DNA of 64,000 bases from Dactylosporangium vinaceum (GTDB lineage: Bacteria; Actinomycetota; Actinomycetes; Mycobacteriales; Micromonosporaceae), in the NCBI RefSeq assembly GCF_019904175.1, contig NZ_CP061913.1, positions 7,502,001 to 7,566,000 of the forward strand. The letters run 5' to 3'. Each line of letters starts with the position of its first letter. The stretch's first letter is position 1. The notes below the pieces were generated by a model. The model saw only the letters and a program-made list of their open reading frames with translations, searched no databases and had not been told where the DNA came from. Positions 20,478 through 28,516 of this stretch are shown in pieces. A program made the translations under genes and the position numbers.

Positions 20478-21218
20478 ATGAGCGACGCGTTCTACTCGCA
20501 CGCGAGGCTGTACGACCTGATGTTCCCGGGCGGCGGACCCGCCGTCGACTTCTACCGGGCCGAAGCCGCCCGGACGGGCGGGAGCGTCCTGGAGCTCGGG
20601 TGCGGCACCGGGCAGAAGCTGATCCCGATCGCGTCCGACGGGCACCGGTGCGCCGGCCTGGACCGCTCGCCGGACATGCTCGCCGAGGCCCGGCGCAAGG
20701 CCGACGCGGCCGGTGTGGCGCCGGCACTGGTGCAGGGCGACATGCGGGACTTCGATCTGGGCCGCACCTTCGACTTCGTGTTCATCGCGGCCAACTCCCT
20801 GCTGCACCTGCACCGGACCGACGACCTGGCGGGCTGCTTCCGGTCGGTCCGGCGGCACCTGGCACCGGGCGGACGGTTCGTCTTCGACGTGTTCAACCCG
20901 AGCGTGCGCCTCCTCGCCGGCGCCGACGGCGTCCGGCGGACCCGGGCGTCGTTCCCGGACCCCGACCTGGGCACGGTAAGCGTCGACGTCACCGAGACCT
21001 ACGACGCGCCGGCCCAGGTGACCCGCGGCACGTGGTACCTCTCGACCGACGACGAGCCGGACTTCGCCGTCGCACCCCTCGAGGTCCGCAGCATCTTCCC
21101 GCAGGAGTTGCCGCTGCTCATCGCGCTCGGCGGCCTCCGGCTCACCGACCGCTTCGGCGACTGGACCCGCCGCCCCTTCGCCGCCGACTCGCCCCTCCAA
21201 CTCTGCATCTGCGAGTAG
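20478..21218 (+). CDS. Class I SAM-dependent methyltransferase
   Basis: This 246-residue protein has motif I VLELGCGTGQKLIPI, an acidic motif II around AGLDRSPDMLAEA, DMRDFDL, and a post-motif segment LAPGGRFVFDVFNPS, typical of Methyltransf_25/UbiE-like enzymes. A good Shine-Dalgarno (GGGAGGGG at 20463-20470) precedes ATG 20478. The C-terminal beta-rich part is similar to small-molecule methyltransferases of unknown substrate. It follows the VOC gene closely and converges on the lysyl-tRNA synthetase gene. Confidence 0.88.
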   Translation: MSDAFYSHARLYDLMFPGGGPAVDFYRAEAARTGGSVLELGCGTGQKLIPIASDGHRCAGLDRSPDMLAEARRKADAAGVAPALVQGDMRDFDLGRTFDFVFIAANSLLHLHRTDDLAGCFRSVRRHLAPGGRFVFDVFNPSVRLLAGADGVRRTRASFPDPDLGTVSVDVTETYDAPAQVTRGTWYLSTDDEPDFAVAPLEVRSIFPQELPLLIALGGLRLTDRFGDWTRRPFAADSPLQLCICE

Positions 21219-21363
21219 AAGACGCCCCACAACCGCACCGCCCCCGGCCCACCCACCGTCCGCCGAATCCACAGTGGACACACGCGCCGACGTCCGCCCC
21301 TGCCGAGGGCTCAGCGGGGCGGCGAGAACACGTGCTCGATGTGCCGCGCTGCGGGCACCGCCG

Positions 21364-23019
21364 TCAGGCGCCGACGAGGGTGCGGACCCGGTCGGCGCCC
21401 AGGGAGAGCAGGAGCGTGGGCAGGCGGGGGCCGGACTCGCGGGACACCAGGAGGCGGTACAGCAGCGAGAAGAACTCGCGCTGGGCGACCTTCAGCTCCG
21501 GGGTCGGCTTGGTGTCCATCGGCAGGCCAAGGCGGATCTTCGGCACGCCGTAGACCAGGCTCGTCAGGCCTTCCAGGGACCACTGGTCGTCGAGCCGGTC
21601 CGCCAGCAGTACCAGCGACGCCTTCTGCTCGTCATCGAGGGAGGCCAGCAGTTCGGCGTCCGGCTCGGCGCGGACGTGGGTGCGGGACTCGTCGGGGACG
21701 TACGTGGTGACCCAGCGCACGGCGCAGTCGAGGCGGGGACGGGCCTCGTCCAGGGTGACGATGGGGTTGGCCGGGTCGATGTCGGTGAGGATGCGCAGCA
21801 TCTGGGCGGGGTCACCGACGGTGATGTCGGCGACCGAGGCCAGCATCCGGTACGGCAGCGGGCGCGGCGTCACCGGCAGCGGCCCGGCCGCGGTGCCGAT
21901 CGCGCGGTGGTAGGCGGCGGCGTCGGCCGGTGCCGCGGTGCCGTCGGCGACCTTGCGGCCGAGCGTGTCCCACTCGTCGTACATGCGCTGGATCTCGTCG
22001 TCGAACGCGACCTTGAACGCCTGGTTGGGGCGGCGGCGGCTGTACAGCCAGCGCAGCAGCGGGGCCTCCATGACGGTCAGGGCGTCGGCGGGGGTCGGGA
22101 CGCCGCCGCGCGAGCTGCTCATCTTGGCCTGGCCGGCGATGGCGACGAACGCGTACATGGGGCCGATGGGGGCCTTGGCGCCGAAGACCTCGGCGACGAG
22201 CTGGGTGCCGACGACGTAGGAGGAGCCCGGGGAGCTGTGGTCGACGCCGGAGGGCTCGAAGTGGACGCCCTCGTAGGCCCAGCGCATCGGCCAGTCGACC
22301 TTCCACACCAGCTTGCCGTGGCGGTGCTCGCGCAGCAGGACGGTGGCGCCGTGTCCGTAGGAGCAGGTGTAGGTCAGCTCGGTGGTCTCGTCGTCATAGG
22401 CGGTGACGGTCGTGGTGTCGCGGTTGCACACCGAGCAGTACGGCCGGTACGGGTAATAGCCGGTCGCGCCCTCGCCGTCCTCGTCGTTCTCCTCCGGGGC
22501 GATCTTGGTGCGGTACTTGCCGAGGACGCCGTCGATGTGGTTCCGCTCGCGCATGGCCAGGAGGACCTGCTCGACGTACGCGCCGGAGGTGTACATCTCG
22601 GTCTGGCTGATCCCGCGGTACTGCACCCCGAGCTCCTCGAGGGAGGCCGCCATGGCCGCCTTGAAGTGCTCGCCCCAGCTGCCGTAGGGGCTGCCGGGCG
22701 GCGGCGGGACGCTCGTCAGCGGGCGGCCGATGTGCTCGGCCCAGGAGTCGTCGACGCCCTCGATGCCGGCCGGGACCTTGCGGAACCGGTCGAAGTCGTC
22801 CCACGACAGGATGTGCACGACGTCGTGGCCCCGCCGGCGGATCTCGTCGGCGACCAGGTGCGGGGTCATGACCTCGCGGAGGTTGCCGAGGTGGATGGGG
22901 CCGGAGGGGCTCAGGCCGGACGCGCAGACGATGGGCTTGCCCTCTTCGCGGTCCTTCGCGGCCTCGATGACCTCGTCGGCGAAGCGGGCTACCCAGTCCT
23001 CAGCAATACTGTGCGTCAC
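21364..23019 (-). CDS. lysS: Lysine--tRNA ligase, class I
   Basis: This 551-residue enzyme is a class I lysyl-tRNA synthetase. It has the HIGH-like signature GPIHLGN (residues 40-46) and KMSSSRGG (299-306) as the KMSKS-like loop. A cysteine-rich zinc-type insertion lies between them (CSVCNR ... YTCSYGH). The catalytic domain is Rossmann-type and the C-terminus is helical with an anticodon-binding role. It charges tRNA-Lys in the cytoplasm. Most bacteria use a class II LysRS. Class I forms are found in archaea, spirochaetes, alpha-proteobacteria and some actinobacteria. The start is GTG 23019, with no clear Shine-Dalgarno. Confidence 0.95.
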   Translation of the reverse strand: MTHSIAEDWVARFADEVIEAAKDREEGKPIVCASGLSPSGPIHLGNLREVMTPHLVADEIRRRGHDVVHILSWDDFDRFRKVPAGIEGVDDSWAEHIGRPLTSVPPPPGSPYGSWGEHFKAAMAASLEELGVQYRGISQTEMYTSGAYVEQVLLAMRERNHIDGVLGKYRTKIAPEENDEDGEGATGYYPYRPYCSVCNRDTTTVTAYDDETTELTYTCSYGHGATVLLREHRHGKLVWKVDWPMRWAYEGVHFEPSGVDHSSPGSSYVVGTQLVAEVFGAKAPIGPMYAFVAIAGQAKMSSSRGGVPTPADALTVMEAPLLRWLYSRRRPNQAFKVAFDDEIQRMYDEWDTLGRKVADGTAAPADAAAYHRAIGTAAGPLPVTPRPLPYRMLASVADITVGDPAQMLRILTDIDPANPIVTLDEARPRLDCAVRWVTTYVPDESRTHVRAEPDAELLASLDDEQKASLVLLADRLDDQWSLEGLTSLVYGVPKIRLGLPMDTKPTPELKVAQREFFSLLYRLLVSRESGPRLPTLLLSLGADRVRTLVGA

Positions 23020-23052
23020 CCGCCCATTCTCGCCGACCCGCTCCAGCGATTT

Positions 23053-23430
23053 TCAGTCGGCCCCCGACTGTTCCAGGAGCGTGGCGATGCGCGCCATGAG
23101 CTCGCTCGGCTCGAACGGCTTCACCAGGTAGTCGTCGGCGCCCGCATCGAAGCCGGTGCTCACGTCGAGCCACTGGCCGTGCGAGGTGAGCATCAGCACC
23201 GGCATCTGCTCCGTGTCCGCGGCCCCGCGCAGCGCCCGGCACACCTCGATGCCGTTGATCCCGGGCATGCTCACGTCGAGGATGGCCAGGTCCGGGTGCT
23301 CGCGGTGGGCGGCGTCCAGGGCGCTGCCGCCGTCGGCGCAGGCGAGGACCTGGTATCCGGACGTGTCGAGCAGGAACGTCAGCAGATCGCGGATGGCCAG
23401 GTCGTCCTCGGCCACCAGCACCGTCGACAT
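23053..23430 (-). CDS. Single-domain response regulator
   Basis: This 125-residue protein is a stand-alone receiver domain: acidic pocket E8-D9-D10, phosphoacceptor D52 in LAILDVSMPG, T82 in LMLTSHG, and K104 in YLVKPF. There is no output domain, so it acts by protein-protein contact, probably as the partner of the adjacent histidine kinase, which is divergent by 72 bp. The start ATG 23430 is chosen because the receiver fold begins at once. A long upstream frame is antisense to the kinase gene. The LysRS gene lies 33 bp downstream on the same strand. Confidence 0.92.
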   Translation of the reverse strand: MSTVLVAEDDLAIRDLLTFLLDTSGYQVLACADGGSALDAAHREHPDLAILDVSMPGINGIEVCRALRGAADTEQMPVLMLTSHGQWLDVSTGFDAGADDYLVKPFEPSELMARIATLLEQSGAD

Positions 23431-23502
23431 CGCACGCTCCCCCGGGTGGCCGATCTCCGCAACCCGAGTATATGGAGAAATCGGTTCAAATACTGTTGAG
23501 CG

Positions 23503-25632
23503 GTGCATTCGGGGCGGCGGTACGTGCCGATCGCGCTGGCCGCGGTCGTGCTGCTGCTCGGCCTGCTCGCGACCGCGGGCGTCAGCGCCGTACTGACCCA
23601 GAAGGAGCGCCGCTCGGCCGCCCAGGCGATGGACCGGCAGGTCGACCTGGCCCGGGCCGCGGTGAGCGGGGAGGTCCAGCGCTACCTCGACACGATCGAC
23701 AACCTGGCCGCCGCCCTGGGCTCGCACGACCAGCTCACCCGGGCGGCGTTCGAGCGGGCCACGGCCCACGTGCCGGGCGAGAACCTGGCCGGTGCCACCG
23801 CCGTGGTCTACGTGGTGCCGCAGCAGGGCCACTACCTCGCCGTCTACGGCCGCCGGCTGGACGGACGGGACCCGGCCGTGGCCCAGCCGGACCTCTCGGC
23901 CGTACCGGAGATCGCCGACGTGCTGCGCCAGTCCGCGAGCCTCGGCGGGGCGGCGGTGTCCACGGCCGCCGTCGACCCGGACGGCAGCCGCACCCTCAAC
24001 CTGGCCACCCCGGTGCTGAGCCCGGACGGGTCGCTGCGCGGGCTCGTGCTGCTGGGGCTGCGGGGGCCGGAGTTCTTCGGCGGGGCCATCGGTACTGTCG
24101 TGCACCCCCGGGTCACCGCGACGCTCTCCGCGACCCAGGAGGGCGGCGGGCTCCTGCCGCTCGCGACGGTGCACCCGACGGCCCCGGGCACCGACGCGCT
24201 CGTGCGCACCGCCGATGTCGGCATCGCCCAGCGGCGGTGGCGCCTCGACCTGGCCGCCGACCCGCGGGAGCTGCCCGGCGCGTACACCGACCGCCCGCTG
24301 GTCTCCGGGGCGGCCGGGGTGCTGCTGAGCGTCCTCGTCGCGATCCTCGTCCACGTCCTCGGCTCGCGCCGGGCCAAGGCCATGGAGCTGGTCGAGGAGG
24401 CGACCCGGGACCTGCGGCAGGCCGGGGCCGCGGCGCACGACCTGGCGGCCCGCCAGCGGGCGATCCTGCACAGCGTCAGCGAGGGCGTCACGGTCGTCGG
24501 CGCGGACGGCCGGATCCTGCTGCAGAACCCGGCCGCGCGCGAGCTGCTCGGCACGGCCGACGACGCCGTGAGCCTGGCCGAGTGGCCCGCGCACTACGGC
24601 GCCTACCTGCCCGACCGGGTCACGCCGTTCCCGGCGGCCGACCTGCCGATGCTGCGGGCGATCCGCGGTGAGCCGGTGGACGGGGTCGAGCTGGTCATCC
24701 GCAACCCGGCCCACCCCGACGGCATCCTGGTCAGCGTCAGCGCCCGCCCCCTGCACCGCCCCGGCGCCGGCCCGGTGGGTGCCGTCGCGGTCCTGCACGA
24801 CATCACGGCCCTGCGCCGGTACGAGACCGAGCTCGCCCAGTTCGCGGCGGTCGTCGCACACGACCTGAAGAGCCCGCTCACCGCCGTGCACGGGTTCGCG
24901 GCGGTCGCGGCCGACGCGGTGTCGGCGACGCCGCCGCGGGTGGAGACGGCCGGGGCGGCGCTGCAGCGGGTCCGGCAGGGCGCGGTGCGGATGCGCGAGA
25001 TCATCGACGTCCTCCTCGCGTACACGACGGCCCGCGACGCCCCGCTCGACGTGGCCGACGTCGACCTGCAGGCCCTCGTCGCGGCGGTGGTGGCCGAGCG
25101 GACCGCGCCGCGCCCGGTCGCGTTCCTCTCGCCCGCGGTCCTGGACGTGACCCCACCGGCGCCGTCGGTATGGGTGGGGCCGCTGCCGCCCGTGCGGGCC
25201 GACCCGGGGCTGCTGCGCCTGGTCGTGGACAACCTCGTCGGCAACGCCATCAAGTACACCCCGGCCGGCGTGGCGGCCCAGGTGGAGATCTCGGCCGGCC
25301 CGGCCACCGGCGGCGTGCGGCTCGTGGTGGCCGACCGCGGCATCGGCATCCCCGACGACGAGAAAGGCCGCGTGTTCGAGTCGTTCCACCGGGGCCGGCC
25401 GCTCGACTACGGCGGCACCGGCCTCGGCCTGGCCATCTGCCGGCGGATCGTGGAGCGCCACGGCGGCACCATCGCCGTGCAGGACAACCCCGGCGGGGGT
25501 ACCCGCTTCTGCGTGACGCTGCCCGCGGCGCCGGACGGCTGGCAGCGCCTCCAGCGCCCGTCCACGCCGGCGGTGAGCGCCCCGGCGGCGGTGCCCGCGG
25601 CGGTGTCCGCGCTCAACCATAAAGTGAAATGA
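23503..25632 (+). CDS. CHASE-like sensor histidine kinase
   Basis: This 709-residue membrane kinase has a first transmembrane helix (about 7-30), an extracellular CHASE1-like sensor domain with YLAVYGRRLDGRDPAV, a second helix (about 268-288), a PAS domain (about 320-430), and HisKA with His453 in VVAHDLKSPLTAVHGF. The HATPase has DNLVGNAIKYT, GIGIPDDEKGRVFE and GTGLGLAIC. It starts at GTG 23503, 6 nt after TACTGT, in leaderless style. A short Ala/Pro-rich tail ends the protein. The divergent single-domain response regulator is the obvious partner. The CHASE ligand is unknown. Confidence 0.93.
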   Translation: MHSGRRYVPIALAAVVLLLGLLATAGVSAVLTQKERRSAAQAMDRQVDLARAAVSGEVQRYLDTIDNLAAALGSHDQLTRAAFERATAHVPGENLAGATAVVYVVPQQGHYLAVYGRRLDGRDPAVAQPDLSAVPEIADVLRQSASLGGAAVSTAAVDPDGSRTLNLATPVLSPDGSLRGLVLLGLRGPEFFGGAIGTVVHPRVTATLSATQEGGGLLPLATVHPTAPGTDALVRTADVGIAQRRWRLDLAADPRELPGAYTDRPLVSGAAGVLLSVLVAILVHVLGSRRAKAMELVEEATRDLRQAGAAAHDLAARQRAILHSVSEGVTVVGADGRILLQNPAARELLGTADDAVSLAEWPAHYGAYLPDRVTPFPAADLPMLRAIRGEPVDGVELVIRNPAHPDGILVSVSARPLHRPGAGPVGAVAVLHDITALRRYETELAQFAAVVAHDLKSPLTAVHGFAAVAADAVSATPPRVETAGAALQRVRQGAVRMREIIDVLLAYTTARDAPLDVADVDLQALVAAVVAERTAPRPVAFLSPAVLDVTPPAPSVWVGPLPPVRADPGLLRLVVDNLVGNAIKYTPAGVAAQVEISAGPATGGVRLVVADRGIGIPDDEKGRVFESFHRGRPLDYGGTGLGLAICRRIVERHGGTIAVQDNPGGGTRFCVTLPAAPDGWQRLQRPSTPAVSAPAAVPAAVSALNHKVK

Positions 25633-25649
25633 ACTCTCCTTTAAGAAGA

Positions 25650-25678
25650 TTGACATCGAGGTTCTCCGATCGAAAGAT
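25650..25678 (+). promoter_or_regulatory. Promoter of the chitosanase gene
   Basis: TTGACA (25650-25655) is a perfect -35 hexamer. A weaker AAAGAT (25673-25678) follows at 17 bp spacing. The surrounding 100 bp is strikingly AT-rich compared with the window. A palindrome follows directly, near the expected transcription start. Confidence 0.6.
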
Positions 25679-25682
25679 CTGG

Positions 25683-25697
25683 CAGGCAAGTTGCCTG
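25683..25697. promoter_or_regulatory. Operator-like palindrome, similar to the CsnR box
   Basis: CAGGCAA-G-TTGCCTG is a perfect inverted repeat just downstream of the -10 element and 25 bp before the chitosanase start. Its core AGGCAAGTTGCCT differs only at two symmetric positions from the AGGAAAGTTTCCT palindrome I recall as the site of the ROK-family repressor CsnR upstream of streptomycete chitosanase genes. A repressor there would block early transcription. Confidence 0.6.
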
Positions 25698-25721
25698 TTA
25701 GATCTCGTCTGGAGGCCCTTC

Positions 25722-27065
25722 GTGAACCACCCCCTCAGGCTGGCCGGCCTGGGCGCCGCGGCGCTGCTGACCGTCGGCACCGTGACGACGGTCATCGTCA
25801 TGCAGGGCGCCGACGCGGCCACCGAGACCCTGCTGTCCCAGGGCAGGCCCGCGACCTCCTCGTCGGTGGAGCTGCCGACACTCGGCCCGGCCCTCGCGTT
25901 CGACGGCGACACCGGCACCCGCTGGGCCAGCCTGGAAGGCTCCGACCCGCAGTGGATAAGCGTCGACCTGGGCGCGACGCGCACCGTCACGCACGTGAAC
26001 CTGCGCTGGGAGGCGGCGTACGCCAAGGCGTACCGGATCGAGACCTCGGCCGACGGCGTGAGCTGGAGCCCCGTCTACAGCACCGCCTCCGGCGACGGCG
26101 GCACCGACGACCTGACCGGGCTGCACGGCACCGGGCGATACGTCCGGCTGTTCGGCACGGCCCGGGGCACGCAGTACGGCTACTCGCTGTACGAGTTCAA
26201 GGTGTACGGCAGCGGCGTCACCGAGGGCACGCCCTCCGCGTCCGGGTCGGCCTCTCGCAGTACCACACCCAGTGCTTCTGCTTCGGCAACGCCCTCCCGC
26301 AGCGCCTCCGCGAGCGGGTCGACCACGAAGAGCCCGACAGCGGCTCCCGCCGGCAAGGACCTGTTCGACCCGCGCAAGAAGGACATCGCCATGCAGCTGG
26401 TGTCCTCGGCCGAGAACTCGTCGCTGGACTGGAAGGCGCAGTACAAGTACATCGAGGACATCGGCGACGGCCGCGGCTACACGGCCGGAATCATCGGCTT
26501 CTGCTCCGGCACCGGCGACATGCTGGAGCTGGTGGAGCTCTACACCCAGCGCGTGCCCGGCAACGTCCTGGCGAAGTACCTCCCGGCGCTGCGCAGCGTC
26601 GACGGCTCCGACTCGCACGCGGGCCTGGACCCGAACTTCCCGAAGGACTGGCGCACGGCCGCCGCCGACACCGCGTTCCAGCAGGCCCAGAACGACGAGC
26701 GCGACCGGGTGTACTTCAACCCCTCCGTCAACCAGGCCAAGTCCGACGGCCTGCGCGCACTTGGCCAGTTCATCTACTACGACGCCATCGTCATGCACGG
26801 CCCGGGCAACAGCGCGGTGAGCTTCGGCGGCATCCGCAAGGCCGCGATGGCCAAGGCGAAGACCCCCGCCCAGGGCGGCGACGAGGCCACGTACCTCAAC
26901 GCCTTCCTGGACGCCCGGGTAGCCGCCATGAAGACCGAAGAGGCCCACAGCGACACGAGCCGCGTCGACACCGCCCAGCGGGTCTTCCTGAACAACCGCA
27001 ACTTCGACCTCAACCCGCCACTGTCCTGGAAGGTCTACGGCGAGCCGTTCTCCATCGCCAGCTAG
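25722..27065 (+). CDS. csn: Secreted GH46 chitosanase with N-terminal discoidin (CBM32-like) domain
   Basis: This 447-residue secreted enzyme starts at GTG 25722, fixed by GGAGG at 25711-25715 with 6-nt spacing. In order it has a signal peptide (about 1-33), an F5/8 type C/CBM32-like domain (about 35-165, ALAFDGDTGTRWAS), a Ser/Thr-rich linker (about 168-215), and a GH46 domain. The catalytic acids are Glu231 (SAENS) and Asp249 (IGDGRGY), 18 residues apart as in Streptomyces N174 chitosanase (E22/D40). It cleaves chitosan endolytically outside the cell, and the discoidin domain probably binds polysaccharide. It has its own promoter and operator-like palindrome. Confidence 0.95.
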   Translation: MNHPLRLAGLGAAALLTVGTVTTVIVMQGADAATETLLSQGRPATSSSVELPTLGPALAFDGDTGTRWASLEGSDPQWISVDLGATRTVTHVNLRWEAAYAKAYRIETSADGVSWSPVYSTASGDGGTDDLTGLHGTGRYVRLFGTARGTQYGYSLYEFKVYGSGVTEGTPSASGSASRSTTPSASASATPSRSASASGSTTKSPTAAPAGKDLFDPRKKDIAMQLVSSAENSSLDWKAQYKYIEDIGDGRGYTAGIIGFCSGTGDMLELVELYTQRVPGNVLAKYLPALRSVDGSDSHAGLDPNFPKDWRTAAADTAFQQAQNDERDRVYFNPSVNQAKSDGLRALGQFIYYDAIVMHGPGNSAVSFGGIRKAAMAKAKTPAQGGDEATYLNAFLDARVAAMKTEEAHSDTSRVDTAQRVFLNNRNFDLNPPLSWKVYGEPFSIAS

Positions 27066-27137
27066 ACCCTCTCCCCTGTGTCGGCGGGCACCGCTGCTCC
27101 ACGGTGCCCCCCGGCCGCCCCGGCGGCACCGGAAGGT

Positions 27138-27482
27138 TCAAACGGTCCCCTGCCCCGTTCGAGTCGCTGGAGTTCGGCGTAGAGGTGCCGTACCCCAAGG
27201 TTGCTCGGCATCAGCGAGATCGCCTGACCCGAGGCGGTCGTGAAGGTTCTTGTCGAGTACCGTGTCGTCCCCGATCACCGCCGCCTCCGGCCGCCGCTCC
27301 AAGAGCAGTCCCGCGCTGTGCCGGGCATCGGCAACCGTGCCCTGGCTGAGCTTCGCGGTCTCGGCGAGTATCCGGTCGTACTGCGCACGCCTGTTGTTCG
27401 AGGCATTTACCACGAGGCCGACGACCGCGACCGCGGTGCCGAGGACCGCCGAGCTTGCACCGATCGCCGCCGCGAAGTCCAT
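27138..27482 (-). CDS. Small membrane protein of unknown function, possibly frameshifted
   Basis: This 114-residue frame begins with one transmembrane helix (SSAVLGTAVAVVGLVVNAS) followed by a basic/alpha-helical region, a layout like the next gene upstream. The ATG 27482 has CATACT 6 nt upstream. After about residue 82 the sequence turns low-complexity. One frame over, from about 27230, reads QAISLMPSNLGVRHLYAEL and ends at a TAG (27062-27064) sharing CTAG with the chitosanase stop. The real C-terminus may therefore be in that frame. No family recognised. Confidence 0.5.
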   Translation of the reverse strand: MDFAAAIGASSAVLGTAVAVVGLVVNASNNRRAQYDRILAETAKLSQGTVADARHSAGLLLERRPEAAVIGDDTVLDKNLHDRLGSGDLADAEQPWGTAPLRRTPATRTGQGTV

Positions 27483-27599
27483 GGCCCGAGTATGACGACG
27501 GGCGGCAAAGCCCCCTCCGCACCGAATGCGTCAAGCGTGCCGTCGCCAGCACGCCGACATCGGCCCGGCTGTCACGCTGAGCGATTCCGCGCTCGAGCC

Positions 27600-28160
27600 C
27601 TACCCGACTGAAGGCGTCGCAGCGGAAGACCGATTGAGGTGATCACTTCGAAGCAATTTGAGTCTATTCACAAGGTCCTCGAAGTGCTCATAGACACTGG
27701 GGCTCTTCAGTTCGCCGCGGATCCGGCCGATGTAACCAGCGAATCCCTCCCCCGCCGCAATGAGCCGATCGCCAGACAACATGTACACCGTGTCCAGGTC
27801 ATACACTTCCGCCTTGACACCTACAGCCATGTCCTCGAGATGATTGAGATAGGCACGTACGAGAGCCATCTTCTCGCGGTCTCCCCAGGCCTCCTCCAGG
27901 AATTCAGCCACCTGTCGGCGATCGCGGTCATTCCAGGGAAGCTTCGCCTTCATGGCCTCCCGGTATCGCTCGGTGTTGGCGGACATCTCGATCGTGGCTT
28001 GCCTGCGCAGCCTCAGCCGCTCTTTTTCCTGACCTTCGGCAGACTCGTTCAAGGCGCGCCGAGCGAGACGCACCTGTGAACCGACGAAGAACAGCGCGCC
28101 AATATTGATCATCAATGTCACCACGTTGATGATCGTCGCCATGACTTCGGAAGCCTTCAC
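27600..28160 (-). CDS. DUF4760-like small membrane-anchored protein
   Basis: From GTG 28160 this is a 186-residue protein with one N-terminal transmembrane helix (IINVVTLMINIGALFFVGSQ) followed by a charged helical cytoplasmic domain. LVRAYLNHLEDMAVGVKAEVYDLDTVY resembles DUF4760 proteins (segment given approximately, positions about 110-135). The start is supported by GGAGGA six nt upstream. The longer TTG-initiated frame is not. Codon use is less GC-biased than in neighbours and the AT content is higher, suggesting recent acquisition. Function unknown; membership in DUF4760 is tentative. Confidence 0.65.
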   Translation of the reverse strand: MKASEVMATIINVVTLMINIGALFFVGSQVRLARRALNESAEGQEKERLRLRRQATIEMSANTERYREAMKAKLPWNDRDRRQVAEFLEEAWGDREKMALVRAYLNHLEDMAVGVKAEVYDLDTVYMLSGDRLIAAGEGFAGYIGRIRGELKSPSVYEHFEDLVNRLKLLRSDHLNRSSAATPSVG

Positions 28161-28516
28161 GATATGTCCTCCGACACCTCGGGCGGGCTCCTCGATGGTT
28201 ACGTACGGTGTCAAGTCGATGGGACGGCCACGGCAACGGCCGGTCCCCGCTCAAGTCGAATTACAACGTCGGGATCCTCCCGGCGAGGAAATAGCCGTAC
28301 GTCGCAGATCTGGTGCGCGGGCACCTCGACAACCGGGCTGATATCGACGTATCTCGGAGGGTCACCTCGGTCGATGCGGCGATGTTCCTGCCGATGCAGG
28401 CGGGCGCCTGATCGCTCATGGAATTCCGGTGCACGAGCGGTGCATACTCGCCGGCCCGGGCCTGGCCGGCATCGTTCGAAGCGTCGCCGATGCGGTGGTG
28501 GCGAGGCTGGACGTTG
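28161..28516 (-). other. Gene-free stretch with a coding remnant
   Basis: No complete gene fits here. On the minus strand the stretch ending at a TGA (28211-28213) reads RYVDISPVVEVPAHQICDV and then RLFPRREDPDVVIRLERG, which looks protein-like but has no start codon. Upstream the protein-like reading is in a neighbouring frame (GEYAPLVHRNSMSDQAP). This may be a frameshifted or truncated small gene between the TPR-like gene and the DUF4760-like gene. I recognise no family. Confidence 0.35.
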
